Of a stretch of DNA of 64,000 nucleotides, positions 30,490 through 40,965 are shown piece by piece; the first letter of the stretch is position 1, and each line of letters begins with the position of its first letter. Below the pieces are notes generated by a model. It had not been told where the DNA came from. It saw only the letters and a program-made list of their open reading frames with translations, and made no database searches. This stretch comes from Cryoendolithus antarcticus (Eukaryota; Ascomycota; Dothideomycetes; Cladosporiales; Cladosporiaceae). The stretch spans positions 992,001-1,056,000 of the forward strand of contig NAJO01000010.1 in NCBI GenBank assembly GCA_002077065.1. The letters run 5' to 3'. The position numbers were made by a program, and so were the translations under genes.

Positions 30490-31840
30490 ATGGCAAGCAC
30501 CACCTGGTATGCCGTGCTCGTCGCGGTCGTCGCCGTCGCGTTCGTTGCCGGTATACGGTACGCACTCGCAGAGGTCTTCCCGTACTGGATCTTGAAAGGT
30601 CAGAAGCATAGCAGACCGCATGTCGTGACAGAGTCATATGCCGGCAAGACGGTGCTCATTACGGGAGCTCATGGCGCCTTTGGCTCACGGGCAGCGAAGA
30701 TGTTTAAGAACGTTGACACTCTCGTACTGGTGCGAAACGCCTGCCCTTTCCACGGCGCGCTCCCGGTCTGACGCGCGCCTAGATTGATCTGCTGGACTGC
30801 ACTGCTCTGAAGGAGGAGATTGAAGCTGAGTGTGATGCTGCGTCTGAAAAGCGGCCCAATGTGCTTGTATGGACGGTCAACATGATGTCGTATGCATCGT
30901 GTGCAGAGCTGGGACGCAAGATCAAGACGCTGAAGAGTCTTGATCATGCGCTACTGACGGCTGGCATCCTCTCGTTCAGTCGGCGCGAGTCTCCGGAAGG
31001 TTGGGAGACCAGTGAGAGCTACTTTGATCTTCAAGTCCTCCTGCATGACGGCTAATAGTTCCGCAGGCATGCAAGTCAACTACCTCTCGACGGCCCTTCT
31101 AGCGTTGTTTATCCTCCCGGTGTTGAAGTCTTCTGCTTCGAATCCGAGTCCGCCCGTTCTCACCATGACTACTAGCTTCGGCATCTACCCTGCATCTCCT
31201 ACCATGTCTAATACATCAAGGCCCGGCTCATACCTGAAGCACATCACCCGCAAAGACCGCTTCTCCATAGCTCAGATGCAGGAGCACATGTACGGAAAGT
31301 CCAAGATCTGCCTTCTCTACTTCGCACGCGAACTGGCTGCTCGGGTCACGGCCGCTCAGCAGGCGAACGGCAAGACCGACTTGCCAGTAGTCACGATCAC
31401 GAGTGGCGACCCAGGACCTGCGTGGACAGGTCTGACGCAACCTAATCAGGAAAAGCTAGTTCCGAGACTGATCCAGAACTATGGGTCAAGAGATGTGAGT
31501 AGACACCAGGCAAAGTCGCATTTGCAGATGGCGATCAGCTACTGACATGCTACCCTGCAGCCGCAATATGGGGCCACCTCACTGGTCAACAGTGTCTCGG
31601 TAGCTGCAGAGCACCATGGCAGCATCCTGACTGATAACATGAAGTCCCTACCGTATGTGTGGAATCCTCTGTCTGTTCCTGTCATTGTCGCGAGCTGACA
31701 GAATCAACAGACATCCCTCGTTCATGGAAAGAGCAAGCGGTCGTCGCTATCAGCAACGTGTGTGGGATGAGACCAGGCAAGAGCTCGAGGCGAACGTGCC
31801 TGATATCAAGGCTGTGTATGCTGCGCTGGATGCCTGCTGA
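30490..31840 (+). CDS. short-chain dehydrogenase/reductase with N-terminal membrane helix
   Basis: Five exons (30490-30729, 30783-31011, 31067-31494, 31561-31652, 31711-31840), all with GT-AG introns of 53-66 nt and in-phase joins, encode 372 residues. An N-terminal hydrophobic helix (WYAVLVAVVAVAFVAGIRY) anchors it. The Rossmann motif is GKTVLITGAHGAFGSRAAK (the TGxxxGxG cofactor site). ALLTAGILSF stands where NAG-type motifs occur, and MQVNYLSTALLALFILP is the NxxxT helix region. The usual Ser-Tyr-x-x-x-Lys is not clean: MYGKSKICLLYFARELA gives Tyr-Gly-Lys-Ser-Lys, consistent with YxxxK. The substrate is unknown; a broad family of fungal SDRs of this size exists. It is divergent from PRMT5 by 254 bp. 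Confidence 0.8.
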
Positions 31841-32050
31841 GAGTCCGGTGTGCCACAGGCGACGATCGCTACGGTAGACGACCTCGACGTTCGCGCCAGA
31901 GTACCTCATCGTGTGTTGGAAACGTTGAATTGCATGTGCAACACAGAAATCCGCAAGTCGCTTACGCTGCTATCGATTTCACTATGAGACGCGTTTCGTC
32001 GTTGACAGAAGGCGTTATAGCACACGAGACAGACGCCATGCCTACTGCAC

Positions 32051-33820
32051 TTAGTCGTGCAGTTTTCGTCCCTCTACCTCTGTCACAGGTCCCTTGTAAT
32101 GCTTCCTTGCAGTGACCGCGAAGTACACCAACGCAATGATGATTACCCCAACGAATATGGCTGATGACCAATTGAAGCTGGATGACGGACGTGTTAGCTA
32201 GCGCCTCTTCCATTGTCAAGACGATCTATAGGCGATGACTTACTCAGGAGCCGTCACAGGAGTTCCTTGCGGCCAGAACAACCAGAAGAAACACCAGAAC
32301 GAGTAGACGACTGACGCGCCGTTGATCCAAGGACCCCATCTACCAAGCTTAAATTTGGAAGGTGGAAGTGTTTCTGGATGGTAGATTCGTCGCCACATCA
32401 CGCATCCAATCGAGAGACAGTAGCACTGTAGTATGGCAACGGCGCCAAGTGAATTGATGGCGTAGAATGCGACTGGTGAGCCAATGTAGATTAGTCCGAG
32501 TAGGATTGCGATCGCACAGGAGAGCGTCGCTGCGTTCTGAGGAATTCTGCGTTCAGGATGTACACGGCTGATCCAGCCAGAGAACGGGAGTCCCTTGTCT
32601 CGCGCGAATGCAAAGAGATCTCGGGTGCAAGCAGTCAGGAACGACATGTTCGATGCGAAGTTAAGCATGAGGATGAGGACTAATATGACCGTCACCCAGG
32701 CTGGCGACATGGACTGTCGCAGGACGTAGATTGCGGGGTATGTCGTTGAGTCGGCGAGGGCGGCGTCAATGTCCGGGACGTGGTAGCTCACTGTTAGGAA
32801 TGCCGGAAACATGAAGGCGAAGTTGGTGAGGTAGATGTACATCATGATCTTCGGGAGGGATGCGGAAGCATCCTGGATCTCCTCCGCCATGTGTACGCTC
32901 TGGTGGGGAATTAGCTCTATGGCAGTCGGCGGCTTGAGGTATACTCACACCATCAACGCCGACTTGCTGGCTGATACCAGTCAATTGCCCGACCAGCAGC
33001 GTCAGCGTCATGCTGCTCCAGCCGCCTTCATTGCTGAACTCGCGCCAGACCTGGCTATGTGTGGCTCTCGGTGCCAGGACCCATATGGGAATGATGTAAG
33101 CAAGGTAGCAAAGAATGCGCAGAAAGAACACTGGGTTCTGCCAACGTGGCAAGTACTTATGCCCTGTATTACGTACGGTCAGCAGAGTTTCACATGTGCC
33201 ACATACTGTGCAGACCCACCATAGACGGAGCCAGTGTAGGCGAGAAGCATTGCTGCGAAGGCTAATAGCGTGCATTGCCATGGAGCAAAGCCATAGCTCT
33301 CATCGTTGACTGAGATGATGGTTTGAATCAGGCTTCCGACAATGAAAATGCCCACCGCATTGCCGGACTGCCATGCGATTGAGGAGGACCAGCCGGAAAT
33401 GTAGCTCAAAAATCGTTGACAGTTCTCTGGCGCGAACTCAGAGACCCAATGATACTGCGCGCCCGCGATTGGTGCCATGGAAGCCATCTCAGCCATACTC
33501 AAGTAAATGGGAATGAAGCAGATGAAGTTCCAGATCGTCGTGTACAGCAGTCCAGGCCGGCCACCATTGATAAATGACTGCGAGATAGTGAAAAGACCGA
33601 CCTCCCACGTGGCCATCGCAATGCCAGTGAAAGACGCAGTGGAGAAGGTCTTGAACTCCCGGACCAGTTGCTGTTGCTTGCCCATCCGTCTCATATCTGC
33701 GGCGTCCATGGCGGACGAATGAGTGATCTCATTGATGGGAGCGTTCTGGCCCTCCAGCGAAGAGCCATCGTCGACGACTGCAGCATGGACTGCCTCTGTC
33801 TTCTCCGGAACTCGCTCCAT
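32051..33820 (-). CDS. amino acid/GABA/choline-type permease (APC family), copy 1
   Basis: Four exons (33220-33820, 32949-33163, 32244-32899, 32051-32177) with in-phase introns code for 532 residues. After a hydrophilic N-terminus come about twelve membrane helices. Family blocks are KTFSTASFTGIAMATWEVG, SMAEMASMAPIAGAQYHWV, GVDGSVHMAEEIQDASASL (the conserved EE motif after helix 8) and FARDKGLPFSGWISRVHP. This is the fungal Uga4/Hnm1-like group of the amino acid-polyamine-choline superfamily at the plasma membrane. Substrate (GABA, choline, polyamine or amino acid) cannot be told apart by eye. Splicing is supported by HKYLPRWQNPVFF and HMAEEIQ being continuous only after intron removal. A related copy lies at 37408-39313. 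Confidence 0.88.
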
Positions 33821-35279
33821 GTCGATTCCTCAGCCTCGTTGAGCAGCTGTCGTGGATTCTTGCGGGGCTCTGCGAAGAACTCACCGCGGTCGGCAACTAA
33901 CGACCGTTTGACTGAGTGCGTTGGACACGAAGGTAAGTAGTATGATGGCGCCTGGACGATAACAGACAAGAGATAGAAATGAATTACTTCTTGAAGATGT
34001 ACCTACGACGTGTTCTCGGCAAAAGGTAGCATCATGCGAGTGCCTGCGCCAGAAGCTTATCAGGTTTGGGTGTGGGGGCTGATCTCCCAATGGCAGATCC
34101 GCCACATGGCCAGGCGGTCGAGAAGCAGATTCGCCCCATCTACCGTGCATAGTAGACTAGCCATTCACGGCAGCTGTCTGTGATACCGTGTTTCGTGCTT
34201 CGGCAGGGTGCGCGATGGCGCCTCGTGTCCCGTGGACGTCGTACAAGTACATGTAGAATCGAGCAATATAGTCTCCAGTCCGATCCCCCTTACGCAAAGC
34301 AGGGACAATAATCAGCTGGCATATGAGCGCACTCCATGTGACAAGTTGTGTCGCATCCTCACGGGAACTTCATTTGATCTGGGGATGTCGCCCACCCGAG
34401 GTCCCAGATCGGCGGATGGTTTCCTCGACTTGAAGGCGCCAGGATATTGCAGTGCCGCTACGCTAACGTCAGGTCACCACGCTAATGTGAGGTCGTTGCC
34501 ACGCATCCGTGCAGAACTCGTAGCAAGTGAATCGAGTGCTGGCAGTTCGCTTCATACACGGTCGCTCTGGCAGCGTACACAGCATTGTAGTGGTAAGCAA
34601 TATAGGGGCGAAAGCATATGCTAGATCTGTGAAGCACCCTAACACAAAGGATGCCATGCCGTGTCGCAGATCTGCAGCAGAGACGAGAGTGGTGTGGCAG
34701 ATAAGCTCGATCAAGCTGTCGGGGACGGCAGATTTAGCCGCAAGTCTAGCCCTTGATCCGATCCACCTGGCATTTCTTCCCCGAACCCACGGCCTGACTC
34801 TTGCTCTTCGGCTACCTGCATGAAGACGCCATCGTCAACGACCCGAACTCATCCCAGTACTCCAGAACCCAAGTCTACTACAAGCCGGTCTTCAAGGCAT
34901 TTGATATTCTTGACATGACATACGTGCAGACCGGTCAAGAGCCTAGCCAGTCCCATGCTGCCCAGCGTGAGGAGACCCTGCGCAAGCTCAGCCACCACCT
35001 GAGAAATCGGCTCAGGGCTGATGATGGCGTCTTTGCAAATTAATGGAGTGAAAGAGTCGACGGTATGGTATGCTTTTCTACGCCTTTCACAGGCGATTTG
35101 AAGAAGAGGTGGATCACGGGGGTTTAACGGTGCATTCTCTTCACGCGCAAAAGTGCTGAGTATGCCCTGTCGCGGTGTTGCTTAACTTGCCTCTCGCATC
35201 CCCCTTATTTCCGTTAAGCGCTACCAGCAAGAAGGACTTGTGTGTCATCGGGTGCTTCCTCTCTTACATCCACGGCGAG
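33821..35279. other. long intergenic region with one possible gene remnant
   Basis: About 1.46 kb between divergent genes. A 78-codon frame at 34804-35043 (FGYLHEDAIVNDPNSSQYS, YVQTGQEPSQSHAAQREE) has protein-like composition but opens right after a stop and has no start or splice context. It may be a decayed exon. Nothing else is seen. Confidence 0.4.
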
Positions 35280-36650
35280 ATGGCAGAGCTTGGTGTCGCA
35301 GCGAGCATCATCGCCCTGGTCGGCACCGGCACCAAGCTCTCCATAGCCATTTTCGACTTCGCAGCTACGGTGGGCGGCGCTGGCAAGGAACTACAGCATG
35401 TCGCGACCGAGATATCCGGTCTCTGCTCTGTCTTGCAGCATCTCAGGGCACTCCTCACACATGCGCACTTCAAGCCTTCTCAATCGGCTGTTGCGTCGGT
35501 CCAGAAGATAACGGATCATTGTGAATCGACGTTCTCTGAAATCGATGCTGTTGTCGCTGGACTACGTGGACATATTACTGACAGCCACTTCCCGGCAACC
35601 ACACCTGACTTCGCCAACAGGGTGAAGTGGACCTTCAAAAAGTCGAAAGTGACAATGTTACGCTCTTCGTTGGAGGCTTGCAAGTCTACCCTTAGCCTGA
35701 TGCTGAGTACACTGCTGTTAGCACAACGAGTTGCGCAAGGAGAAATCGCCGAATCTGATCTTTTGCACGATGAGCAAGGGAAGGCCGTAACGCAGAGCTT
35801 GGTGATCGCCCAACAGTGCGCTGTAGAACAGCTCGAGCACGACGAGGATGAGGTTGAGAAAGAGCAAGAGACTGCTAAGCTCTTGCCGGGCGTTGTCAAT
35901 GCAGCAAAAAGTACGCAGCGCCGGCGGAGCAAGGGACGTCTGATACGCATGTTCAGTGGGTTGTCCGTCGTGACCGACTTGCCAGCTCCACACGCAGTAC
36001 CCGTGCCGCAGCCCACGCGAGCGAAAAGAGCTTCTGTTTGGCTTGACGACATCCTCGCGCCACCAGGAGATGAACAAGGCCCACATCCTGGCATCAGACG
36101 TCAGAAGCGATTGTCCTCGGCAGGAACAGCGAATGCGCCTATGGAGCTGCTGCGTAAGTGGACAGATCTCCGAAGCGACTCTGTCGCAGGCACTGGCCAG
36201 ACTGCTACAGAGGAGATTCCGCTTACAGACATCTGGCGAGACTCCAAGTTCACGTTCCCTGCAGACGGCCGAGCCACTGTGCAAGCTGGGGCAAGCCACG
36301 ACGGCGTCCCAGAGATCCGTGGCATCGCACGCGTAGCCACTGACTTCGTCTCTCCGAAGACCGGGCGTGTGCATAGCCTCTCTTTCCACAAGGTCGTCGG
36401 CTTCGAAGGGTCCCTCGAGTACGCCGCAATCACAAGGCTTGACGATGAGCATGATGCAGATCTCGACAGTGTCAAGAAAGCAATGATGCAAGACTATGGG
36501 CTGACGGTCTCTCAAGAGCACATCTCGCTTTGCGTGTACTTCGGTGGCAAGACAAGAGTCCTCAAGAAAGCCGATCGCCCACTGGAAGTATTGCGGCAGT
36601 ATGAAGAGATGGAAATGGACCCAAGGCTTTTCCTGCGGCATGCGGTGTGA
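35280..36650 (+). CDS. fungal helical N-terminal domain (PigL_N-like) protein with RA-like C-terminus
   Basis: A 456-residue intron-free protein. The N-terminal 200 residues (MAELGVAASIIALVGTGTKL, VGGAGKELQHVATEISGLCS, LRSSLEACKSTLSLMLSTLL) are an all-helical domain typical of the N-terminus of fungal NLR/STAND-type proteins (PigL_N, related to HeLo-like cell-death or signalling domains). No NACHT or NB-ARC P-loop follows. Instead there is a charged linker, a basic region and a C-terminal segment (SLEYAAITRLDDEHDADLDS, ISLCVYFGGKTRVLKKADRP, PLEVLRQYEEMEMDPRLFL) that resembles a Ras-association/ubiquitin-like fold. The start at ATGGCAGAGCTTGG was chosen because such domains begin MAELGVAAS; an in-frame ATG 105 bases upstream is less likely. 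Function unknown. Confidence 0.78.
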   Translation: MAELGVAASIIALVGTGTKLSIAIFDFAATVGGAGKELQHVATEISGLCSVLQHLRALLTHAHFKPSQSAVASVQKITDHCESTFSEIDAVVAGLRGHITDSHFPATTPDFANRVKWTFKKSKVTMLRSSLEACKSTLSLMLSTLLLAQRVAQGEIAESDLLHDEQGKAVTQSLVIAQQCAVEQLEHDEDEVEKEQETAKLLPGVVNAAKSTQRRRSKGRLIRMFSGLSVVTDLPAPHAVPVPQPTRAKRASVWLDDILAPPGDEQGPHPGIRRQKRLSSAGTANAPMELLRKWTDLRSDSVAGTGQTATEEIPLTDIWRDSKFTFPADGRATVQAGASHDGVPEIRGIARVATDFVSPKTGRVHSLSFHKVVGFEGSLEYAAITRLDDEHDADLDSVKKAMMQDYGLTVSQEHISLCVYFGGKTRVLKKADRPLEVLRQYEEMEMDPRLFLRHAV

Positions 36651-37407
36651 GGCCGCTAGGGTCCCATCGACAAGATCTGGTCACCGCAGCTTCAGCATGG
36701 GTAACGCATGGCAGATCGACGAAATAGTGTCCTTGAGAGAGTCCGTTGCAGTGCACGTACATACAAATGCCGTGCACCGTTAATCGAAGCTTCGGTAAAT
36801 AAAGCGCTACTGCAAGCGCTAGCGGTCCACCGGGTTGCTGTAGCACTTTTGCGTTGCGGCAGATTAGCTCCTCATCTGCTGCTTCCCTTGTCGGCCTAGC
36901 ACATACACTCCTACATAACCATCCAATGCGCATCCGCGACATGGTGCAGAACAGCACTGTGCGAGTTGGAGGCGTCAGGGTTTCTAATGCACGTATCGCC
37001 GATGATACGGGACTACATTGCGATGCAATGCACATCGCACTTTCTTTCTCCGCTTCCACGGATGTCTGAAACGCAGCTTGTGCTCACATCGTTACGTTTG
37101 CGTTGTTGGAGCGCCGTATCACTGCACGCATAGTGACCTGATTTCAGGTGAACATACCTCACTGGAGAACACTCAGATTTTCTCGCATCGACATAGCTCC
37201 TCATATACGGTTGTTGCGGGTGTTGTTTAATACCACAGTCCCGTCCAGAAGCGGTCTCGTGCTGAGTTAGAGAGGCGGCAGTCTTTGCAGCTACACGCGT
37301 ACGTAGGAGCTTATTTATTGACAGTTCGATATTGCTGTTGCTTGAGGCTCACTTTGGATTCGCCCAGTCCAATTCCCTCGCGCACACTGAAAGCGCGAGA
37401 CGCCAGG
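36651..37407. other. intergenic region, no gene recognised
   Basis: About 750 bases, 3' flank of the helical-domain gene and 5' flank of permease copy 2. Short frames only. Confidence 0.45.
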
Positions 37408-39313
37408 ATGGAGGTCAAATCCATGGCCAACGATCATGATCATGAACACACGGCTCATACACAGCATGGTGGCGACAACGATGCGCAACAGCTGTCGACG
37501 CTTGGCTACGAGTCCCAACTCAAGGTAAGTGTGTACGTACTGATCTAGGTTCGGGTCCTCATGCATATTGCAGCGCAACTTCGGGTTCTTCTCTGTGCTG
37601 GGCCTCACGACGACAGGTAGTTGACGCCGGGTAGCCTGTCATAGCTTATCCTTGGCTGACGATTGACTAGTGATGGCGACCTGGGAAGCCTTCTCCGTTG
37701 TCTTCGTCTCAGTACTCGCCAACGGTGGAGCTGTAGCGCTCATCTACGGCTTCATATTTTGCTTTATCGGGACCCTAGCTACTTGCTTGTCTCTGGCTGA
37801 GTTCGCTTCGATGTCCCCAACCTCGGCGGGTCAGTATCTGTGGGCGGCTGAATTGGCGCCAAAGCAGCATAGGCGCTTCATCTCGTGGCTCTTCGGCTGG
37901 GTCACCTTTTGGGGATGGCAGCTCACAACGGCATCTCCAGCGTTCTTGGCCGCCACTATCATACAAGCGCTGCTCGTCCTGAATCATCCAGACACATACG
38001 TGTATCAACGTTGGCATGGATCGCTCATATACTGGCTCATCACCCTACTCGGAGTGGCGATTAACATCACGTTTGCCAAGTTCCTGCCGAAGATGGAGGG
38101 CTTTCTCTTCATCTGGCACGTAGCCGGCTTCTTTGCTGTACTGATCCCGTTGGTGTATCTCGGTCCTCAGAACACAGCGAGCTTCGTCTTCACATCATCC
38201 GCTGACGCGGGTGCGTGGTCGAGTATGAGCATGGGACTGGCTTTTTGCGTTGGTCTGGTGACCAGTACCTTCCCTTTTGTTGGCTACGATGCTGCAGCTC
38301 ATGTACGTCGCTCTTGGGCACGCTTCTAATGTCTCTGCATAGTCATAGCACATCCGCTGACTGCAGTGTTCACGCAGATGTCTGAAGAGATCAAGGACGC
38401 AGCGAAAGTAGTACCTCGTGCGATGGTCGCCACCATTCTGATCAATGGAGCGTTGGGATTTGCCATGATCATCGCATTGCTGTTCTCCATGGGTGACATC
38501 GAAGCGGTACTGGAGGCTCCTGTTTCTCAGGCTGGATATCCATTCATCCAGATCTACTACCAAGCAGTCAAGTCGCTGAACGGAACCAACGCGATGGTGT
38601 CCGTGACTCTGGTGTAAGTACCGTGCTCGTCCGCACCGGGCTATTTGACTAACGTTTACAGCATTGTCATCTTCGCAAATTGGGGGCTGCTCGCGGGCGC
38701 TTCGCGCACAACGTGGGCCTTCGCGCGCGATCGTGGTCTTCCTGCGTCCGATTACCTTGCTTACGTCAACCCTCGAAGTCAATTACCGGTCAGATCGATC
38801 ATCCTTTGCATAATCATACAGCTCCTGCTAGGACTGATCAACATAGGCTCGACAGTAAGCACCATATCGCATCTCCTGCGTGTTCTCAGCTGACTTGAGC
38901 TAGGCTGCGTTCAACGCGTTCGTCAATTCTGCTGCCGTAACACTGTACATCAGCTATGTTCGTATTCTCACGTCTCTCTGACCCTAATACTGTGCTGACA
39001 TCTGCAGATTACACCCGTAGTCCTCGGAGTCTGGAAGCGCATGCGGCGCGAGCCTATAGCCTATGGTCCCTTCCAGCTAGGACGATGGCGCAATTTGCTG
39101 AACGGTATCGCGATCATCTACACTTTCTTCACATGCATCTTCCTGTTCTTCCCGGCCGCGCCGAATCCCACACCAGCGGCCATGAACTGGAGCATCGTGC
39201 TTGTCGGAGCTGTGTTCGTCTTCGCGATCTTCTGGTGGTTTGTACAGGGCAGGAAGACATTCATTGGACCGAAGATGGACGTGGGTGAGACGGGTCACCG
39301 AGCCATGGAGTGA
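37408..39313 (+). CDS. amino acid/GABA/choline-type permease (APC family), copy 2
   Basis: Seven exons (37408-37524, 37574-37616, 37671-38302, 38378-38613, 38662-38854, 38904-38957, 39008-39313), every join in phase, encode 526 residues. Hallmarks are RNFGFFSVLGLTTTVMATWE across two splice sites, LAEFASMSPTSAGQYLWAAE, FVGYDAAAHMSEEIKDAAK and FARDRGLPASDYLAYVNP. About twelve membrane helices place it in the Uga4/Hnm1-like group. It is clearly homologous to the permease at 32051-33820 but far from identical and has three more introns, so this is not a recent duplication. The short second exon (43 nt) is needed for the first membrane helix. Substrate unknown. Confidence 0.88.
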
Positions 39314-39482
39314 TTCGAGTCTGCTTTTGTCGAATCTCCCGGAGGTCTCCTGCGCTCCCGTTCGTGTAGCTGCGGCTGCCAATGAGCGCAAGTACTCGTG
39401 TGAGAAGAAATTGCGGCTACAAGATCAAAAGGTGAGGGCTGAGCGTCCTCTCGAACTTTCTGCGGTAGCGCGACCACCACAA

Positions 39483-40454
39483 TCAGAGATCAGTCTCGAG
39501 CACTATTCGACCGAAGTCCTCCAAAAAGCGCTCCGGTGCCATCATACTGAACTCCACGTCCCCCTCATCGTGCCAGTACACGAAAATCTCATCACCAAGC
39601 GAGCCACCTGGCGCAACATCCTTTCCAGGCAGCCGCATGACCTCTCTGACCTTCCCAGCAGCAATCCGCTTCCCAAAGTCGATGACCCGTTCCACCGTAG
39701 CCGTAGCCACCGCATCCGAAGTAGTATGGCCACACGCAACTCGCACCAATTTCTCATTGCCAGCGTCCTCAGCCTTCGAGAGTCGCAACAGCTTCTCCAG
39801 ACTCGCACACCAGTCATGCCAGTTTCCCTGTGGCGGGAAGAGGATAGGCACGTCTTGCTTCTCAGCCCACGGCATAGTAGCTGCGCGTTGATAGAACGTA
39901 TCGCCTGTGAAGAGCCAGCGTTCCTTGACATCGTAGATCGCGAGAGAGTCCGGCGTATGGCCGGGCGTGTGTAACGCTGTCAGACCGAGATCATGACCAC
40001 TGTGAGAAAGATGCTCGTTGTCATCTGCAAAGTGCGTGACTTTGAACTTCGGTGTATCGACCCCGAAGGCTTTGCAGAAGGAGTTCTTGGGTAGATTGAC
40101 AGGGCTGATGAAGTCTCTATCAAACCCAGAAGCTACGATCGACGCATTGTCATCAGCGAAAGACTCAATGCCACCGATATGATCAAAGTGGCAGTGCGTG
40201 CAGATAACAAGGAAGCTCCATTGTTTCTCGTCGCGACTCGTCGATAGCACATTTTCTTCGATACACGTCTTCAGATCCGTCTGGCCGCGGGTGCCCTTTG
40301 TGCTACTTGCTCCACAGCCAGTATCGATGATCACAGCCAGTTTCAAGTTACCGTAAACCTTGACGTAGATGTAAGGGAATTCGAAGAACTTGTCGTTGTG
40401 GATGACTAGGTGAGTGGTCGAGTTGAGACGCGACACGCTGTACGAGGGAGTCAT
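39483..40454 (-). CDS. metallo-beta-lactamase-fold hydrolase
   Basis: A 323-residue intron-free MBL-fold enzyme. The zinc-binding signature is VICTHCHFDHIGGIESF (HxHxDH), preceded by the strand LAVIIDTGCGAS and followed by ALHTPGHTPDSLAIYD and WLFTGDTFYQRA, which bring the later His and Asp ligands. VRVACGHTTSDAVATATVER supplies the last His. The start ATG precedes YSVSRLNSTTHLVIHNDKF, the normal beginning of this fungal subfamily. The reaction could be thioesterase, lactonase or another hydrolase; nothing in the context decides it. It is convergent with permease copy 2 (170 bp between stops). Confidence 0.85.
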   Translation of the reverse strand: MTPSYSVSRLNSTTHLVIHNDKFFEFPYIYVKVYGNLKLAVIIDTGCGASSTKGTRGQTDLKTCIEENVLSTSRDEKQWSFLVICTHCHFDHIGGIESFADDNASIVASGFDRDFISPVNLPKNSFCKAFGVDTPKFKVTHFADDNEHLSHSGHDLGLTALHTPGHTPDSLAIYDVKERWLFTGDTFYQRAATMPWAEKQDVPILFPPQGNWHDWCASLEKLLRLSKAEDAGNEKLVRVACGHTTSDAVATATVERVIDFGKRIAAGKVREVMRLPGKDVAPGGSLGDEIFVYWHDEGDVEFSMMAPERFLEDFGRIVLETDL

Positions 40455-40965
40455 GTCGAATGATCGCTATGTCTGAGGAACATCAACTCGGATTGCTCAC
40501 CAGATCCTTGACAGCTTGCTTGTGCCGCTGAGTCGGCGACTTTGATTGGATGTCTTGAAGCTCGCGAGAGGCCTGATCTAGTATTGTCTGTGAAGCGTGC
40601 CAGTGTGTATCACTACGGTTGGTATGTAGCGAAGTAATAGGTGCCCTCGCAAGAGGGTTAGTAGTAGCGTCAATTGTTTGTATGACATGCGAGACATGCG
40701 TTCGAGCAAACAACTTCAACGCATGTAAGGTGATGTCAGCACGTAGTAGAGCGGGGTGTTTACGAATGAAGAAGAGCGTCCATGGATAGTGTCCTTATTC
40801 CGAGGTACATACAAAAGCCGCTTGTGTAATACTCAGGGCTAAGGCTGTATCTTGGTATCGATGTCAGGGTGGCCACAATGTGTGAAAATGCCTTTGCCTA
40901 CCATCCTGGTTCTCGGTGGTCCATGGTTGATCCGAGCCCAGATCTCATCCTTGCCACATGCGTAT
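40455..40965. other. intergenic region, no gene recognised
   Basis: About 510 bases. A 78-codon frame at 40483-40719 on the minus strand was considered as a 5' exon of the MBL gene but would need a 34-nt intron. Confidence 0.45.

Noticed and set aside
30730..30782. In-frame stop as evidence that the SDR gene is broken
   Set aside because: A 53-nt GT-AG intron with a CTGAC branch removes it in phase and joins protein-like sequence.
40483..40719. Possible 5' exon of the MBL hydrolase
   Set aside because: It would need a 34-nt intron, and the MBL protein already starts where its relatives do.
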